Shown here in pieces: positions 1-7,470 of a stretch of DNA of 9,892 bases. Under the pieces are notes generated by a model. The model saw only the letters and a program-made list of their open reading frames with translations. It did not search any database and was not told the DNA's origin. Position 1 is the stretch's first letter; every line of letters begins with the position of its first letter. The position numbers were made by a program, and so were the translations under genes. The stretch is from Thermoflexales bacterium (GTDB lineage: Bacteria > Chloroflexota > Anaerolineae > Fen-1058), in NCBI GenBank assembly GCA_017882055.1, contig JADGQE010000120.1, forward strand, positions 1-9,892, read 5' to 3'.

Positions 1-196
1 TCCCGCGGCTGCGATTCAGAATCTCCACTTCGCCTTCGGTCAGGAAACAAAGTTTATCCGCACGACTGCCTTCAGTGAATAATATCTCGCCGGCGGAAAC
101 GGCCTGCTCACGGCCGGCCATGGCCAACTGTTTCAAATCCTCGTCCGAAAAGCCGGCAAAAAAAGTAAAGCGTCGCAAGAGCTCGGGTGAGACCAT
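1..196 (-). CDS. Cyclic nucleotide-binding (CNBD/Crp-like) protein, partial
   Basis: Only the first 65 residues lie in the window; the gene continues past base 1. The protein starts MVSPELLRRFTFFAGFSDED and goes on through an 'AGEILFTEGSRADKLCFLTEGEVEI' type of segment (residues about 35 to 60). This is the N-terminal helix and first half of the beta-roll typical of cyclic-nucleotide-binding domains: a 'FF.G.S...L' opening, then 'G..LF.EG..AD.L.FL..GEVE'. The phosphate-binding cassette and any helix-turn-helix would lie off the window, so it cannot be said whether it binds cAMP, another ligand or DNA. Its GAGGAGG ribosome site overlaps the stop codon of the upstream maturation protease (about 9 nt gap), so it belongs to the hydrogenase operon and is probably translationally coupled. 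It could be a transcription regulator of the Crp/Fnr family or a stand-alone CNBD protein that senses or docks to the enzyme. The family call is firm; the role is open. Confidence 0.85.
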   Translation of the reverse strand, partial: MVSPELLRRFTFFAGFSDEDLKQLAMAGREQAVSAGEILFTEGSRADKLCFLTEGEVEILNRSRG

Positions 197-205
197 ATTG
201 CCTCC

Positions 206-658
206 TCACTGTAGTTCGGCCAGTACGGCTTCAGCGGCGTGGGATAACGCCAGTGTGACCGCGGGCGAACAATGCTCGCTAAAATCCAGCACGTTTTCCG
301 CCTCAATCGCGATGATGCGGATTCGTTTGGGCATCTTCAAATTCAGCGTGGCCGCCAGCTGGAGAGCCGTCGGCAGGTTGACGTCGTGCGTCGAGGCCGT
401 GTGCTGAGTGGGCACATCGTCCGGGTTCAGGCACAGCACCGAACCGGCCGGCCAGATACCGGTGCAGATGGCATCGACGATGATCACCTGGTCGTAACCG
501 ATCATCCGTTCCATCAGTCGTAGACCCCCAGCGTAATCCTCGCTCACTTCAATGGACGGATCAAGCGTCATTCGCCGGCGAATGATCTCGGCCACTTTGA
601 GGCCGGCGCTATCATCGCCCAGAATGGGATTGCCCAGACCCAGGATCAACGTCTTCAT
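206..658 (-). CDS. [NiFe]-hydrogenase maturation protease (HyaD/HycI family)
   Basis: This cytoplasmic endopeptidase removes the C-terminal extension of the hydrogenase large subunit after nickel insertion, which closes the active site. The 150-residue length is normal for the family. It opens MKTLILGLGNPILGDDSAG, matching the family signature G.GN....DD. The three nickel-sensing ligands of E. coli HybD (Glu16, Asp62, His93) have plausible counterparts: Asp16 in GDD, Asp62 in 'VIIVDA' and His91 in 'STHDVNL'. The signature usually reads DDG.G, whereas here it is DDSAG. I chose the ATG at 658 because it overlaps the TGA of mvhA in an ATGA junction; an in-frame start at 679 would add seven residues and lie inside mvhA. 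Its placement directly after a large-subunit gene that carries a cleavable tail makes MvhA the obvious substrate. Confidence 0.93.
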   Translation of the reverse strand: MKTLILGLGNPILGDDSAGLKVAEIIRRRMTLDPSIEVSEDYAGGLRLMERMIGYDQVIIVDAICTGIWPAGSVLCLNPDDVPTQHTASTHDVNLPTALQLAATLNLKMPKRIRIIAIEAENVLDFSEHCSPAVTLALSHAAEAVLAELQ

Positions 659-2160
659 TTCACGTATTGGGATAAGCACTCGACGACGGTGCCATTCGCA
701 TCCCGGATGCTGACTTCCAGCGGCATCTGTCCGGGCAGCGAGTGCGTGGCACAGCCAAAGCAGGGATCGTAAGCGCGAAAGGCCATCTCGATCTGGTTGA
801 GGAGGCCCTCGGTCACGATGGTGCCGCCGTGGATCAATTTTTGGGCCGCTTTCTTGATCGACATACTCATGCGGGCATAGTTGTTCGTGGTGCCGACGAT
901 GAGATTGACGCGAGTGAGAATACCGCGCTCGTCGGTCCAGTAATGATGGGTGAGTGTGCCGCGCGGCGCTTCAACGATGCCGACCCCTTCAGTGGGTTTT
1001 TCGGTTGGAATCGCGCGGAACTTATCGGAGGTGATCTCCGGGTCGGTCGCCAGCTGCACCCAACGTTCGGCGGCGTACAACAACTCGATCAGTCTAGCCC
1101 AATGTGTCGCCAGATGATGATGAACGACCTTGCCCTGCCAGGTCGTGGTATATTGGTCGGACTCACCCTGCAAGAATGTGACGTAGAAGCGCTCGTATTC
1201 TTCTTGAGCCAGCGGCGTGGCCATGCCATCGGCGGCATTAAGCCGTGACAGCGGCGTGGCACAGTACACGCCTGAGTCTTTGCCATCCACCAAACCCTTC
1301 CAACCGATCTTCTTAAGATACGGGAACTTGAGGTAGGTCCAGGGTTCGACGCGTTCGGCAATCCAGTCTGGGTATTCACGTGGTACATACTTGCCGATGC
1401 GCTCGCCATCAGGCGCGACGATGCTGATCTGGCCGTCGTAGAAATTCACGTGATTGAACTCATCGACCATCCCCATGTAATAGGTCCGATGCGTAAACGC
1501 ATCGTCCAGGATCATATCAAGATAGTCGGAATTCTTCAGCACGATGTCGTCGAACAGTTTGAGACTGAACTGCGCAAAGTCGATCGCCCAGCGGCCCATC
1601 TGCTCGATCTCTTGCCGCTGCTCCTCGGTGATACCTTTGGTCAGTCCGCCGGGGATCGCAGTACACGGATGGACTTTGCGCCCGCCGATCATTTCGACGA
1701 CGGCGTGACCACACTTGCGTGCCTGGATCACCTTGCCGCCGATCTCCAACCCGACCTTATGAATCACGCCCAGGATATTGCGCTCGGCCACGGGCGCATT
1801 CGGTCCCATGATAAAGTCGGGGCCGCCGAGGGCGTAGAAGTGAGTAGCGTGATCGGTGACATAGAAAGCACTATAAAGAAGTTCGCGCAGTTTTTTGGCA
1901 GCTGGCGGCGGGTCAACGTGATAGACGGCATCGGCCGCCTTAGCCGCGGCCATGTGGTGGGCTTCGGGACACACTCCGCAGATGCGATTCGTCAAGATCG
2001 GCATTTCTTCCACCGGCCGGCCCACGCAGAATCGTTCGAAACCGCGCAGCTCGGGAATCTGGAAGTAGGTTTCGGCGACTTCGCCTTCGGGATCGAGGAA
2101 GATCTCGATCTTGCCGTGGCCTTCCAGGCGCGTAATCGGATCAATGGTGATACGCTGCAT
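655..2160 (-). CDS. mvhA: F420-non-reducing [NiFe]-hydrogenase large subunit MvhA (group 3c)
   Basis: This is the catalytic subunit that splits H2 at a Ni-Fe(CN)2CO centre. It has 501 residues. The N-terminal motif RICGVCPEAHH carries Cys61 and Cys64, and the C-terminal motif DPCFGCATH carries Cys467 and Cys470, which gives all four Ni ligands. Glu13 in 'RLEGHG' fits the conserved proton-transfer glutamate. After His473 there is a 28-residue tail (SLPGQMPLEV onward), which is the peptide expected to be removed by the downstream protease. No signal peptide is present on its partner subunit, so the enzyme is cytoplasmic. The start has an AAGGAGG site with 7-nt spacing. mvhG ends 18 nt upstream, and the stop overlaps the protease start. 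The group 3c assignment rests mainly on the mvhD, mvhG and hdrABC neighbours; alone, the protein could be confused with a HoxH-type (3d) large subunit. Confidence 0.96.
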   Translation of the reverse strand: MQRITIDPITRLEGHGKIEIFLDPEGEVAETYFQIPELRGFERFCVGRPVEEMPILTNRICGVCPEAHHMAAAKAADAVYHVDPPPAAKKLRELLYSAFYVTDHATHFYALGGPDFIMGPNAPVAERNILGVIHKVGLEIGGKVIQARKCGHAVVEMIGGRKVHPCTAIPGGLTKGITEEQRQEIEQMGRWAIDFAQFSLKLFDDIVLKNSDYLDMILDDAFTHRTYYMGMVDEFNHVNFYDGQISIVAPDGERIGKYVPREYPDWIAERVEPWTYLKFPYLKKIGWKGLVDGKDSGVYCATPLSRLNAADGMATPLAQEEYERFYVTFLQGESDQYTTTWQGKVVHHHLATHWARLIELLYAAERWVQLATDPEITSDKFRAIPTEKPTEGVGIVEAPRGTLTHHYWTDERGILTRVNLIVGTTNNYARMSMSIKKAAQKLIHGGTIVTEGLLNQIEMAFRAYDPCFGCATHSLPGQMPLEVSIRDANGTVVECLSQYVK

Positions 2161-2178
2161 GAGAAATCCTCCTTAGCC

Positions 2179-3201
2179 TTACGCTTTCACACGATCGGCC
2201 GCCCAGGCTGCTTTCCCGGCACGGAGCAGTGAACCGGCTAAATTGAAGCGATAGAAAGCACCGGCGGGATCCGGGAGACTGTCCAGGATGCGGTTGATTT
2301 CCGCCGGGTCCGTGCTGTCAATCACTGAGGCTACGGCCGTCATCAAACGCGCGCCGTAATCCAACACGCCTTCGGCCGGACCGTAGCAACCGACGCAGGC
2401 CGCGCCGGCTTTAGGACACAACGCGGTACAACCGCTGCGTGTGGCGATCCCGTTGCACAGCACGCCCTGTTCAAGCAGGCACAGAGCCGGATCGATCAAC
2501 GCGTCTTGAATACGGGCGAAGTGCGTGATCTTCTTGACATTGCGCGCGCGCGGACATTCATCGCAGACGGTCGACTGGCCGGCCCCAATCACCGCACCCG
2601 GTGGAGGCAGCGTGGCTTCGCCATGCAGCGCCTGGATTACTAAATCGATCACCGCGCCAATCTGGTGCGATTCAGGCGGGCAGCCGGGCATGTAATAATC
2701 GACCGGCACAACTTGATCGAGCGTTTTCAAGACCGGATAGAACTTTGGAAGGTGAAGGGTGCCTTCTGGCGCATCCCAGGCAGACTGGGGTCGAATGCCG
2801 TTGGGGTTGTCGGTCGAGATGCCGGCATAAGCCGCGTCGAAGATCTCTTGCGTCGTGCTGAAGTTGGCCAGGCCGGGGATGCAGCCTTCACACGCACACG
2901 ATCCAAATGCAACCAGGATTTTTGACTTGCGCCGGAGCAGATGCGCCATGTGCTCGTTTTCGTCATTGCGGATGCTGCCGTTAAACAACGTGAGCGTGAT
3001 CGAGCCATCGGGCATGGCCTCGACGTCTTTGTATTTGGCATCCATCGCCACGGGCCAGAAGACCACTTCGAAGTTCTGATCGACATCGAGGATCTTCTCG
3101 TGAATGTTCAAGACTGCAATCTCGCAGCCGCCGCACGAAGCCGCCCAGCACATGGCGAATTTGGGTTTGCCATTAGGATTTCCGTCAGGGTTACTCGTCA
3201 T
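2179..3201 (-). CDS. mvhG: F420-non-reducing hydrogenase small subunit MvhG
   Basis: This is the electron-transfer subunit that carries electrons from the Ni-Fe centre to MvhD through iron-sulfur clusters. It has 340 residues. Proximal-cluster cysteines are visible at 23 and 26 (ASCGGCE), 102 (FGSCACEG) and 174 (MPGCPPE). A second cysteine-rich region holds Cys213 and 216 (CDECPR), 241, 249, 258, 262, 269 and 272, enough for two more [4Fe-4S] clusters, as in MvhG and other group 3 small subunits. There is no twin-arginine signal, and the asparagine-rich N-terminus (MTSNPDGNPNGKPKFAMC) is short, so the protein stays in the cytoplasm. A GGGAGG site lies 6 nt before the ATG. The gene sits 19 nt after mvhD and 18 nt before mvhA, the usual D-G-A order of these operons. 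Confidence 0.96.
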   Translation of the reverse strand: MTSNPDGNPNGKPKFAMCWAASCGGCEIAVLNIHEKILDVDQNFEVVFWPVAMDAKYKDVEAMPDGSITLTLFNGSIRNDENEHMAHLLRRKSKILVAFGSCACEGCIPGLANFSTTQEIFDAAYAGISTDNPNGIRPQSAWDAPEGTLHLPKFYPVLKTLDQVVPVDYYMPGCPPESHQIGAVIDLVIQALHGEATLPPPGAVIGAGQSTVCDECPRARNVKKITHFARIQDALIDPALCLLEQGVLCNGIATRSGCTALCPKAGAACVGCYGPAEGVLDYGARLMTAVASVIDSTDPAEINRILDSLPDPAGAFYRFNLAGSLLRAGKAAWAADRVKA

Positions 3202-3220
3202 GCTTTACCTCCCGGAGAAT

Positions 3221-3676
3221 CTAGATTGCTTCAACGGAGCGAGTGACTTGCACGCCGTCCGGCGCCGTGGGCCAATTGAGCGGGCCCAGCTGGCGTACCT
3301 CTTCGACCATGTTGGTAATTTCTTCGGCCAACCGGTGGCCTTCGGCGGCGCTGGCCCACACCAGCCGGACGCGCCGGGGCTCAATCCCGAATTGCGCCAG
3401 GGTACGCTGCAGCAATATGAAACGTCGCATCGCCTTGTAGTTCTGCTCAACGTAGTGACATTCGCCGGGATGGCAGCCGGTGATCATCACGCCATCGGCG
3501 CCGCTCGAAAATGCCTTGAACACAAACGTGGGATCCAGCCGGCCCGAGCACATCAACCGGATGAGCCGGATATTGGGTGGATATTTGATGCGGGCCGTGC
3601 CCGCCAGATCGGCTGCACGATAGCTGCACCAGTTGCAGGTGAAGCCGACAATCACAGGCTCGAAAGCTTCAGTCAT
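3221..3676 (-). CDS. mvhD: Hydrogenase iron-sulfur subunit MvhD
   Basis: MvhD is the adaptor that passes electrons from the hydrogenase (MvhAG) to HdrA, through a [2Fe-2S] cluster. The protein is about 151 residues. It starts with the diagnostic segment 'PVIVGFTCNWCSY.AADLAG', followed by 'IRLMCSGRLDP' and 'GVMITGCHPGECHY'. Numbered from the ATG at 3679, the five conserved cysteines are 15, 18, 44, 69 and 74. No selenocysteine codon is used. Two adjacent ATGs (3679 and 3676) are possible starts. The GGAGG site at 3682-3686 is only 2 nt from the first but 5 nt from the second, so I chose the second. The gene follows hdrA by about 35 nt and precedes mvhG, consistent with its bridging role. It is not fused to HdrA, unlike in some bacteria. 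Confidence 0.95.
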   Translation of the reverse strand: MTEAFEPVIVGFTCNWCSYRAADLAGTARIKYPPNIRLIRLMCSGRLDPTFVFKAFSSGADGVMITGCHPGECHYVEQNYKAMRRFILLQRTLAQFGIEPRRVRLVWASAAEGHRLAEEITNMVEEVRQLGPLNWPTAPDGVQVTRSVEAI

Positions 3677-3681
3677 CATGT

Positions 3682-3686
3682 CCTCC
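3682..3686 (-). promoter_or_regulatory. Ribosome binding site of mvhD, favouring the second ATG
   Basis: The minus strand reads GGAGG-AC-ATG-ATG. Spacing to the first ATG is 2 nt, too short for efficient initiation; spacing to the second is 5 nt. The site therefore favours the start at 3676, although the two products differ by only one residue. Confidence 0.65.
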
Positions 3687-3713
3687 GGTCATCGATCTTG
3701 GACAGTTCGATCG

Positions 3714-5744
3714 TCAGGCGGCCACGGCCTCTGACGCGTACGTCACGGCCCGCTCAGGGTTCAGATTGAGCAGGAGCAAGCCCTCGATTTGCGCCAGGAT
3801 CTGCTCATTGCTAAACATCGTGCCGCTGATTGCGGCCGCTGGACAGGCCGCCACGCACGTGCCACAGCCCTGGCAGAGCGCCGGGTTGATCTCAGTGACC
3901 ATGCGATCTGCATGGAAGGTAATGGCGTTGAACGGGCAGAGGTCGTTACAGATACGGCAGCCTGAACACTTATCGGCATCGACGCTGGCACGTATCGGTT
4001 CCAGGGCAATCTCGCCCTGATGGATGCGGCCCAGTATGCGCGCCGAGGCGGCCGCGCCCTGAGCGACACTCGCGGGAATGTCCTTGGGCCCCTGGACACA
4101 ACCGGCGATGAAGATGCCTTCGGTCATCGTCGCCACCGGATCGAGTTTGGGGTGCCTCTCGGTCAGCCAGCCATCGGAGCTGCAGGATATGCCGAACAAC
4201 TTGGCCACGTCTTTGGCATCGTGGCGCGGCTGTAAGCCCGCAGCCAGCACGACCATATCCACCGGGATGCGCCGCTGCTTGCCGGCCAAAGTATCTTCGA
4301 CCTGAATAATCAACTTGCCCTCTTCACCTCGCAGGCGAGCGGCATCGGTCACTTCGGCTACACGGCCACGCACGAACAGGACTCCTTCCGACAGCACCCG
4401 CTGATAGAATTCATCGTAGGCCTTGGCCGGGGTGCGCATGTCAATGTAGAAGTTGTAGACCGTTGCGCCGGTATGCTCCTTCAACAAATGAGCAAACTTT
4501 AAGCTTTGCATGCAGCAGATCGCCGAGCAGTAGTTGTTGAAGTAACGATCGCGGCTGCCAACGCAGTGAATAATGCCCACGGTGCGCGGCTCGGTGATCC
4601 CATCCCGTAACACGAGCTTGCCATCGGTCGGGCCTGCGGCATTGGATAACCGCTCGAACTCTAAGCTGGTAAAGACGTTAGCCAGCCGGCCATAACCGTA
4701 GTGCGGATTCCGTCGAGGATCGAATAGATCGTAACCGGTTGCCAGAACGATGTTGCCGACTTGCAAGGTGAGGATCTCATCTTTTTGGTTGAATTCAATC
4801 GCGCCGGTCGGGCAGAGTTTCTCGCAGGCGCGACAGGTGCCCTTCTCGTAGTAGATGCAGTTGTCCCGATCGATCACCGGGAATTTCGGCACGGCCTGTG
4901 GGAAGGGGGTATACACTGCTTTGCGGTAGCCCAGACCGGCTTCAAAGATATCGTCCACGACCTTCTTGGGGCATTTCTCCTGACAGATGCCACAGCCGGT
5001 GCACAGCTCGGTATTGACGTAGCGGGCTTTCTTGCGCACCGTCACCGTAAAGTTGCCGACGTAACCATCCACGCGCTCGACTTCGCTCCAGGTGAGCATG
5101 GTCACATTGGGATGCGTGCCGATTGAGACCATCTTGGGCGTGAGGATGCAGGCCGCGCAATCCAGCGTCGGGAAGGTCTTGTCGAACTGGGCCATGTGCC
5201 CGCCGATGGAGGGTTCGCGTTCCACCAGGTACACGTGGTAGCCCGCATCGGCAATTTCTAATGCGGCCTGGATACCGGCGATGCCGCCGCCGACAACGAG
5301 CGTGGCGGGATGAATCGGCACGTGCAGCGGTTCGAGGGGTACTTGCTGCAGAACACGTTCCACGCCGCCTGAGACCACCGCCTCGGCTTTGTAGGTCGCT
5401 GCGATTTTGTTGGTATGCACCCAGGAGACTTGTTCACGAATCGAAACGAGTTCGCACAAGTAAGGGTTCAAGCCGCCGCGCTTGCAAGCAGTGCGGAAGG
5501 TTTGCTCGTGCAAGTGAGGCGAGCAAGCCGCGACCACGACACGGGTGAGACCCAGCTCATGAATATCTTTCGCGATCATCTCCTGGCCGAGGCTGGAACA
5601 CATGAATTTGTAATCGCGCGCGATGACTACACCGCGATCCTTCAATCGACCGGCCGCCCACTGTGCGACCTCTTCGACATCCACCACGCCGGCAATGTTG
5701 GTGCCACAATGACAAACATAGACGCCAATACGTTCTTTGCTCAT
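3714..5744 (-). CDS. hdrA: Heterodisulfide reductase subunit HdrA (flavin, electron-bifurcating)
   Basis: HdrA carries the FAD that, in methanogens, splits electron pairs between ferredoxin and the HdrBC disulfide branch. The protein is 676 residues, close to the usual 650 or so. In order, it has an N-terminal cluster domain with Cys11, 13, 49 and 74 ('YVCHCGTNIAG', 'VVAACSP'); an FAD-binding GGGIAGIQAAL at 152-162; the HdrA signature 'PTLDCAACILTPKM' with Cys196 and 199; an inserted ferredoxin with Cys248/251/254/258 and Cys296/304/307/311; the rest of the thioredoxin-reductase-like fold, ending in 'GIFIAGCVQGPKDIP'; and a C-terminal two-cluster ferredoxin with Cys593/596/599/603 and 624/627/630/634. 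That gives about six [4Fe-4S] sites. It lacks the selenocysteine seen in some methanogen homologues. The ATG overlaps the hdrB stop (ATGA), with GGGGAG 8 nt upstream. Bifurcation itself is inferred from the family and from the complete Mvh/HdrBC set. Confidence 0.96.
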   Translation of the reverse strand: MSKERIGVYVCHCGTNIAGVVDVEEVAQWAAGRLKDRGVVIARDYKFMCSSLGQEMIAKDIHELGLTRVVVAACSPHLHEQTFRTACKRGGLNPYLCELVSIREQVSWVHTNKIAATYKAEAVVSGGVERVLQQVPLEPLHVPIHPATLVVGGGIAGIQAALEIADAGYHVYLVEREPSIGGHMAQFDKTFPTLDCAACILTPKMVSIGTHPNVTMLTWSEVERVDGYVGNFTVTVRKKARYVNTELCTGCGICQEKCPKKVVDDIFEAGLGYRKAVYTPFPQAVPKFPVIDRDNCIYYEKGTCRACEKLCPTGAIEFNQKDEILTLQVGNIVLATGYDLFDPRRNPHYGYGRLANVFTSLEFERLSNAAGPTDGKLVLRDGITEPRTVGIIHCVGSRDRYFNNYCSAICCMQSLKFAHLLKEHTGATVYNFYIDMRTPAKAYDEFYQRVLSEGVLFVRGRVAEVTDAARLRGEEGKLIIQVEDTLAGKQRRIPVDMVVLAAGLQPRHDAKDVAKLFGISCSSDGWLTERHPKLDPVATMTEGIFIAGCVQGPKDIPASVAQGAAASARILGRIHQGEIALEPIRASVDADKCSGCRICNDLCPFNAITFHADRMVTEINPALCQGCGTCVAACPAAAISGTMFSNEQILAQIEGLLLLNLNPERAVTYASEAVAA

Positions 5745-6730
5745 CGCCTCGTCTCCCCTTTGTCTCGCGTTAGGCTCGGCATAGGCAGGGCCTGTTTAGA
5801 TCGTTTGGGTTTGGGAGTAGCGACCGGCTCGGTGACCGGCACTTGCACGCCGATACGGCTCAAGGCCGGACGGGCATCGACAAACTCTTTGCCGAACCCA
5901 AGCTCTTTCGCCTCTTTGCCAAATGCGAGGCCGATCAGTTGGGTAAAGTAGGTTATGGCGATGTGGTAGTCCGTGTGGAAATAATGGTTCATCTCGGCCT
6001 GGTAAGCGTCGAGGTTCAACTGGCACATCGGGCAGAGCGTGACCAGCATATCGGCTTTGTATTCGGCGGCGGCATGAATCAAGCGGCGAATGAGCTCGAG
6101 GGCCACCGGCTTGCTGATCTGGGTCATGTGTCCGCCGCAGCAGTCGAGCTTCATCGGGAAGTCGATGACCTCGGCTCCCAGCACGCCGAGTATCTGATCG
6201 AGCTGAGCAGGGTACTCCGGGTAATTGAAGCGGTGATCGAAATCGGGTCGCAGGATCATGCAGCCATAATAGGGCGCTACCCGCAGTCCTTGCAAGGGGC
6301 GAACGACGTTACGCTGGATAGCTTCCAACCCAACATCGTGCATGAGCACATCCAACAAATGGCGCACCTTGAGCGCACCGGGTGTATAGTGCAGTCCACC
6401 GGCGGCCAACGCGGTATTGATCGTTTCACTCAACTGGGGGCTTTCGAGCATGTAGTGATCAGTCTTGGCTAAGTTGAGATAACAGGCGCTGCAGCCGGCC
6501 ATGACGGTGTGTGTGCCGTTGGTCTGCTGTTCGGCAAGTGCCAGGTTGCGGCCGATCAACGCGTGACCGGCCAGTGGACTCACGGACATGAACTCGGTCG
6601 CCCCGCAGCAGTTCCAATCGTCAATCTCCTCCAGTTCGATACCGAGCGGCTCGCGAATGGCCATCAGCGAATCCAAATAGGCACGGGCGTTGCGCTCCAT
6701 CGAGCAGCCGGGATAGAAGATGTATTTCAT
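5741..6730 (-). CDS. hdrB: Heterodisulfide reductase subunit HdrB (CCG-domain catalytic subunit)
   Basis: HdrB is the disulfide-reducing subunit; in methanogens it cleaves CoM-S-S-CoB on two non-cubane [4Fe-4S] clusters. Both cluster motifs are complete. The first is Cys9, Cys41-Cys42 (DWNCCGATEF), Cys80 and Cys83 (AGCSACYLNL). The second is Cys157, Cys197-Cys198 (KLDCCGGHMT), Cys233 and Cys236 (LCPMCQLNL). The retained catalytic cysteines argue for real disulfide chemistry rather than a degenerate electron carrier, but the bacterial substrate is unknown. At 329 residues it is somewhat longer than typical HdrB (about 290 to 300). The excess is a basic, proline-rich tail after about residue 295 ('TPKPKRSKQ' and onward). 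The start overlaps the hdrC stop (ATGA), with a GGAGGAGG site inside hdrC. No transmembrane segment is present. Confidence 0.95.
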   Translation of the reverse strand: MKYIFYPGCSMERNARAYLDSLMAIREPLGIELEEIDDWNCCGATEFMSVSPLAGHALIGRNLALAEQQTNGTHTVMAGCSACYLNLAKTDHYMLESPQLSETINTALAAGGLHYTPGALKVRHLLDVLMHDVGLEAIQRNVVRPLQGLRVAPYYGCMILRPDFDHRFNYPEYPAQLDQILGVLGAEVIDFPMKLDCCGGHMTQISKPVALELIRRLIHAAAEYKADMLVTLCPMCQLNLDAYQAEMNHYFHTDYHIAITYFTQLIGLAFGKEAKELGFGKEFVDARPALSRIGVQVPVTEPVATPKPKRSKQALPMPSLTRDKGETRR

Positions 6731-7341
6731 CGTGCTGCCTCCTCCAATTCCCTGGCTCGCGCCAGGATAGCCTTGAGTCCCTTAAGGCCCTTAATGCGGA
6801 CAGGCGTAAAGGTGAGACGATCTTTGGTGAGCATACCCAGACCCAGGGGCGCCATACCCCGCATGCTGATCGGATGATGCCGCAGATAATGTCGCGTGGC
6901 CAGGCCAAACTCGAAGCTCCGCCCGTATTTCTCGACGTAGCCGCTAAATGTTTGGGATAGATGCGGTCCCGCAGCGTTTTCATACAGCCCGGCACGAATA
7001 GCCAGACTCTTGAGGGTATACATGACATCGGGAATGTGCACCTCTTGCGGGCAGCGTACCATGCAGTAATAGCACGCAACGCAGAACCACGGCGTATTGC
7101 TGCGCAATACTTCATCACTCATGCCGGCGCGAATCATGGCAAATATCTGTCGCGGGGTATGCTCCATATCGGCGGCGGAGGGACAGGAGCCACCGCAGGT
7201 CCCGCACTGGATACACATTTCCAAGCGTGGAACTCCGGGTGTAGCGGCGACAACTTTGTCCAAGAAACTCAAGTCGGCGACAGGGGGCTCGGGTAGACGG
7301 GGCAGGGACTCTAGGTCGGTATCGGCAGATGATAGGGCCAA
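6727..7341 (-). CDS. hdrC: Heterodisulfide reductase subunit HdrC
   Basis: HdrC is the two-cluster ferredoxin-like subunit that links HdrA to HdrB. The 204-residue protein has two classical [4Fe-4S] motifs: Cys43/46/49/53 (CIQCGTCGGSCP) and Cys87/90/93/97 (CVACYYCMVRCP). A helical C-terminal region ends in 'KGLKAILARARELEEAAR'. The start is a TTG at 7341, supported by AGGAGG at 7348-7353 with 6-nt spacing and by the reading frame opening close before the first conserved segment. It is the first gene of the hdr-mvh operon; the divergent two-component genes lie beyond it. The rare TTG start may limit translation of the operon's first gene, but that is inference. Confidence 0.95.
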   Translation of the reverse strand: MALSSADTDLESLPRLPEPPVADLSFLDKVVAATPGVPRLEMCIQCGTCGGSCPSAADMEHTPRQIFAMIRAGMSDEVLRSNTPWFCVACYYCMVRCPQEVHIPDVMYTLKSLAIRAGLYENAAGPHLSQTFSGYVEKYGRSFEFGLATRHYLRHHPISMRGMAPLGLGMLTKDRLTFTPVRIKGLKGLKAILARARELEEAAR

Positions 7342-7347
7342 GGCTCA

Positions 7348-7353
7348 CCTCCT
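7348..7353 (-). promoter_or_regulatory. Ribosome binding site that fixes the TTG start of hdrC
   Basis: The minus strand reads AGGAGG here, then TGAGCC and TTG. No ATG or GTG in this frame lies at a suitable distance from any purine-rich site, so this site decides the unusual start of hdrC. Confidence 0.8.
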
Positions 7354-7430
7354 GAAAGAAGTAGGCAGCGGAATTGCTGTCACACATCAACTGGTGAAGC
7401 GAAGCACAAGTTTCCAACACCTATACATTA

Positions 7431-7442
7431 CGCCATTTGGCG
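7431..7442. promoter_or_regulatory. Palindrome CGCCATTTGGCG, possible operator
   Basis: This is a perfect 5-bp inverted repeat (CGCCA / TGGCG) around two bases. On the minus strand it lies immediately upstream of the TATAGG hexamer that is the best -10 candidate for hdrC, so a bound protein would sit between -35 and -10. A related core (CCAAATGG) recurs at about 7554-7561. The site itself is visible; regulatory function is inferred. Confidence 0.35.
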
Positions 7443-7470
7443 GCCCGCCATCATCCGCCGTCTGCCCAAG

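Noticed and set aside
1450..2232. Long open frame (260 codons) on the plus strand opposite mvhA
   Set aside because: It lies antisense to a gene with all conserved hydrogenase motifs, has no recognisable domain and is a codon-bias shadow of mvhA.
3104..3769. Plus-strand open frame of 221 codons opposite mvhG, mvhD and the hdrA end
   Set aside because: It spans three well-supported genes and their junctions on the other strand and shows no domain or ribosome site.
3221..5744. Search for in-frame TGA selenocysteine codons in hdrA and mvhD, as in some methanogens
   Set aside because: Both frames are uninterrupted and the positions concerned carry ordinary cysteines.
5843..6472. Plus-strand open frame of 209 codons opposite hdrB
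   Set aside because: It is antisense to HdrB, whose cysteine motifs are intact, and has no independent support.
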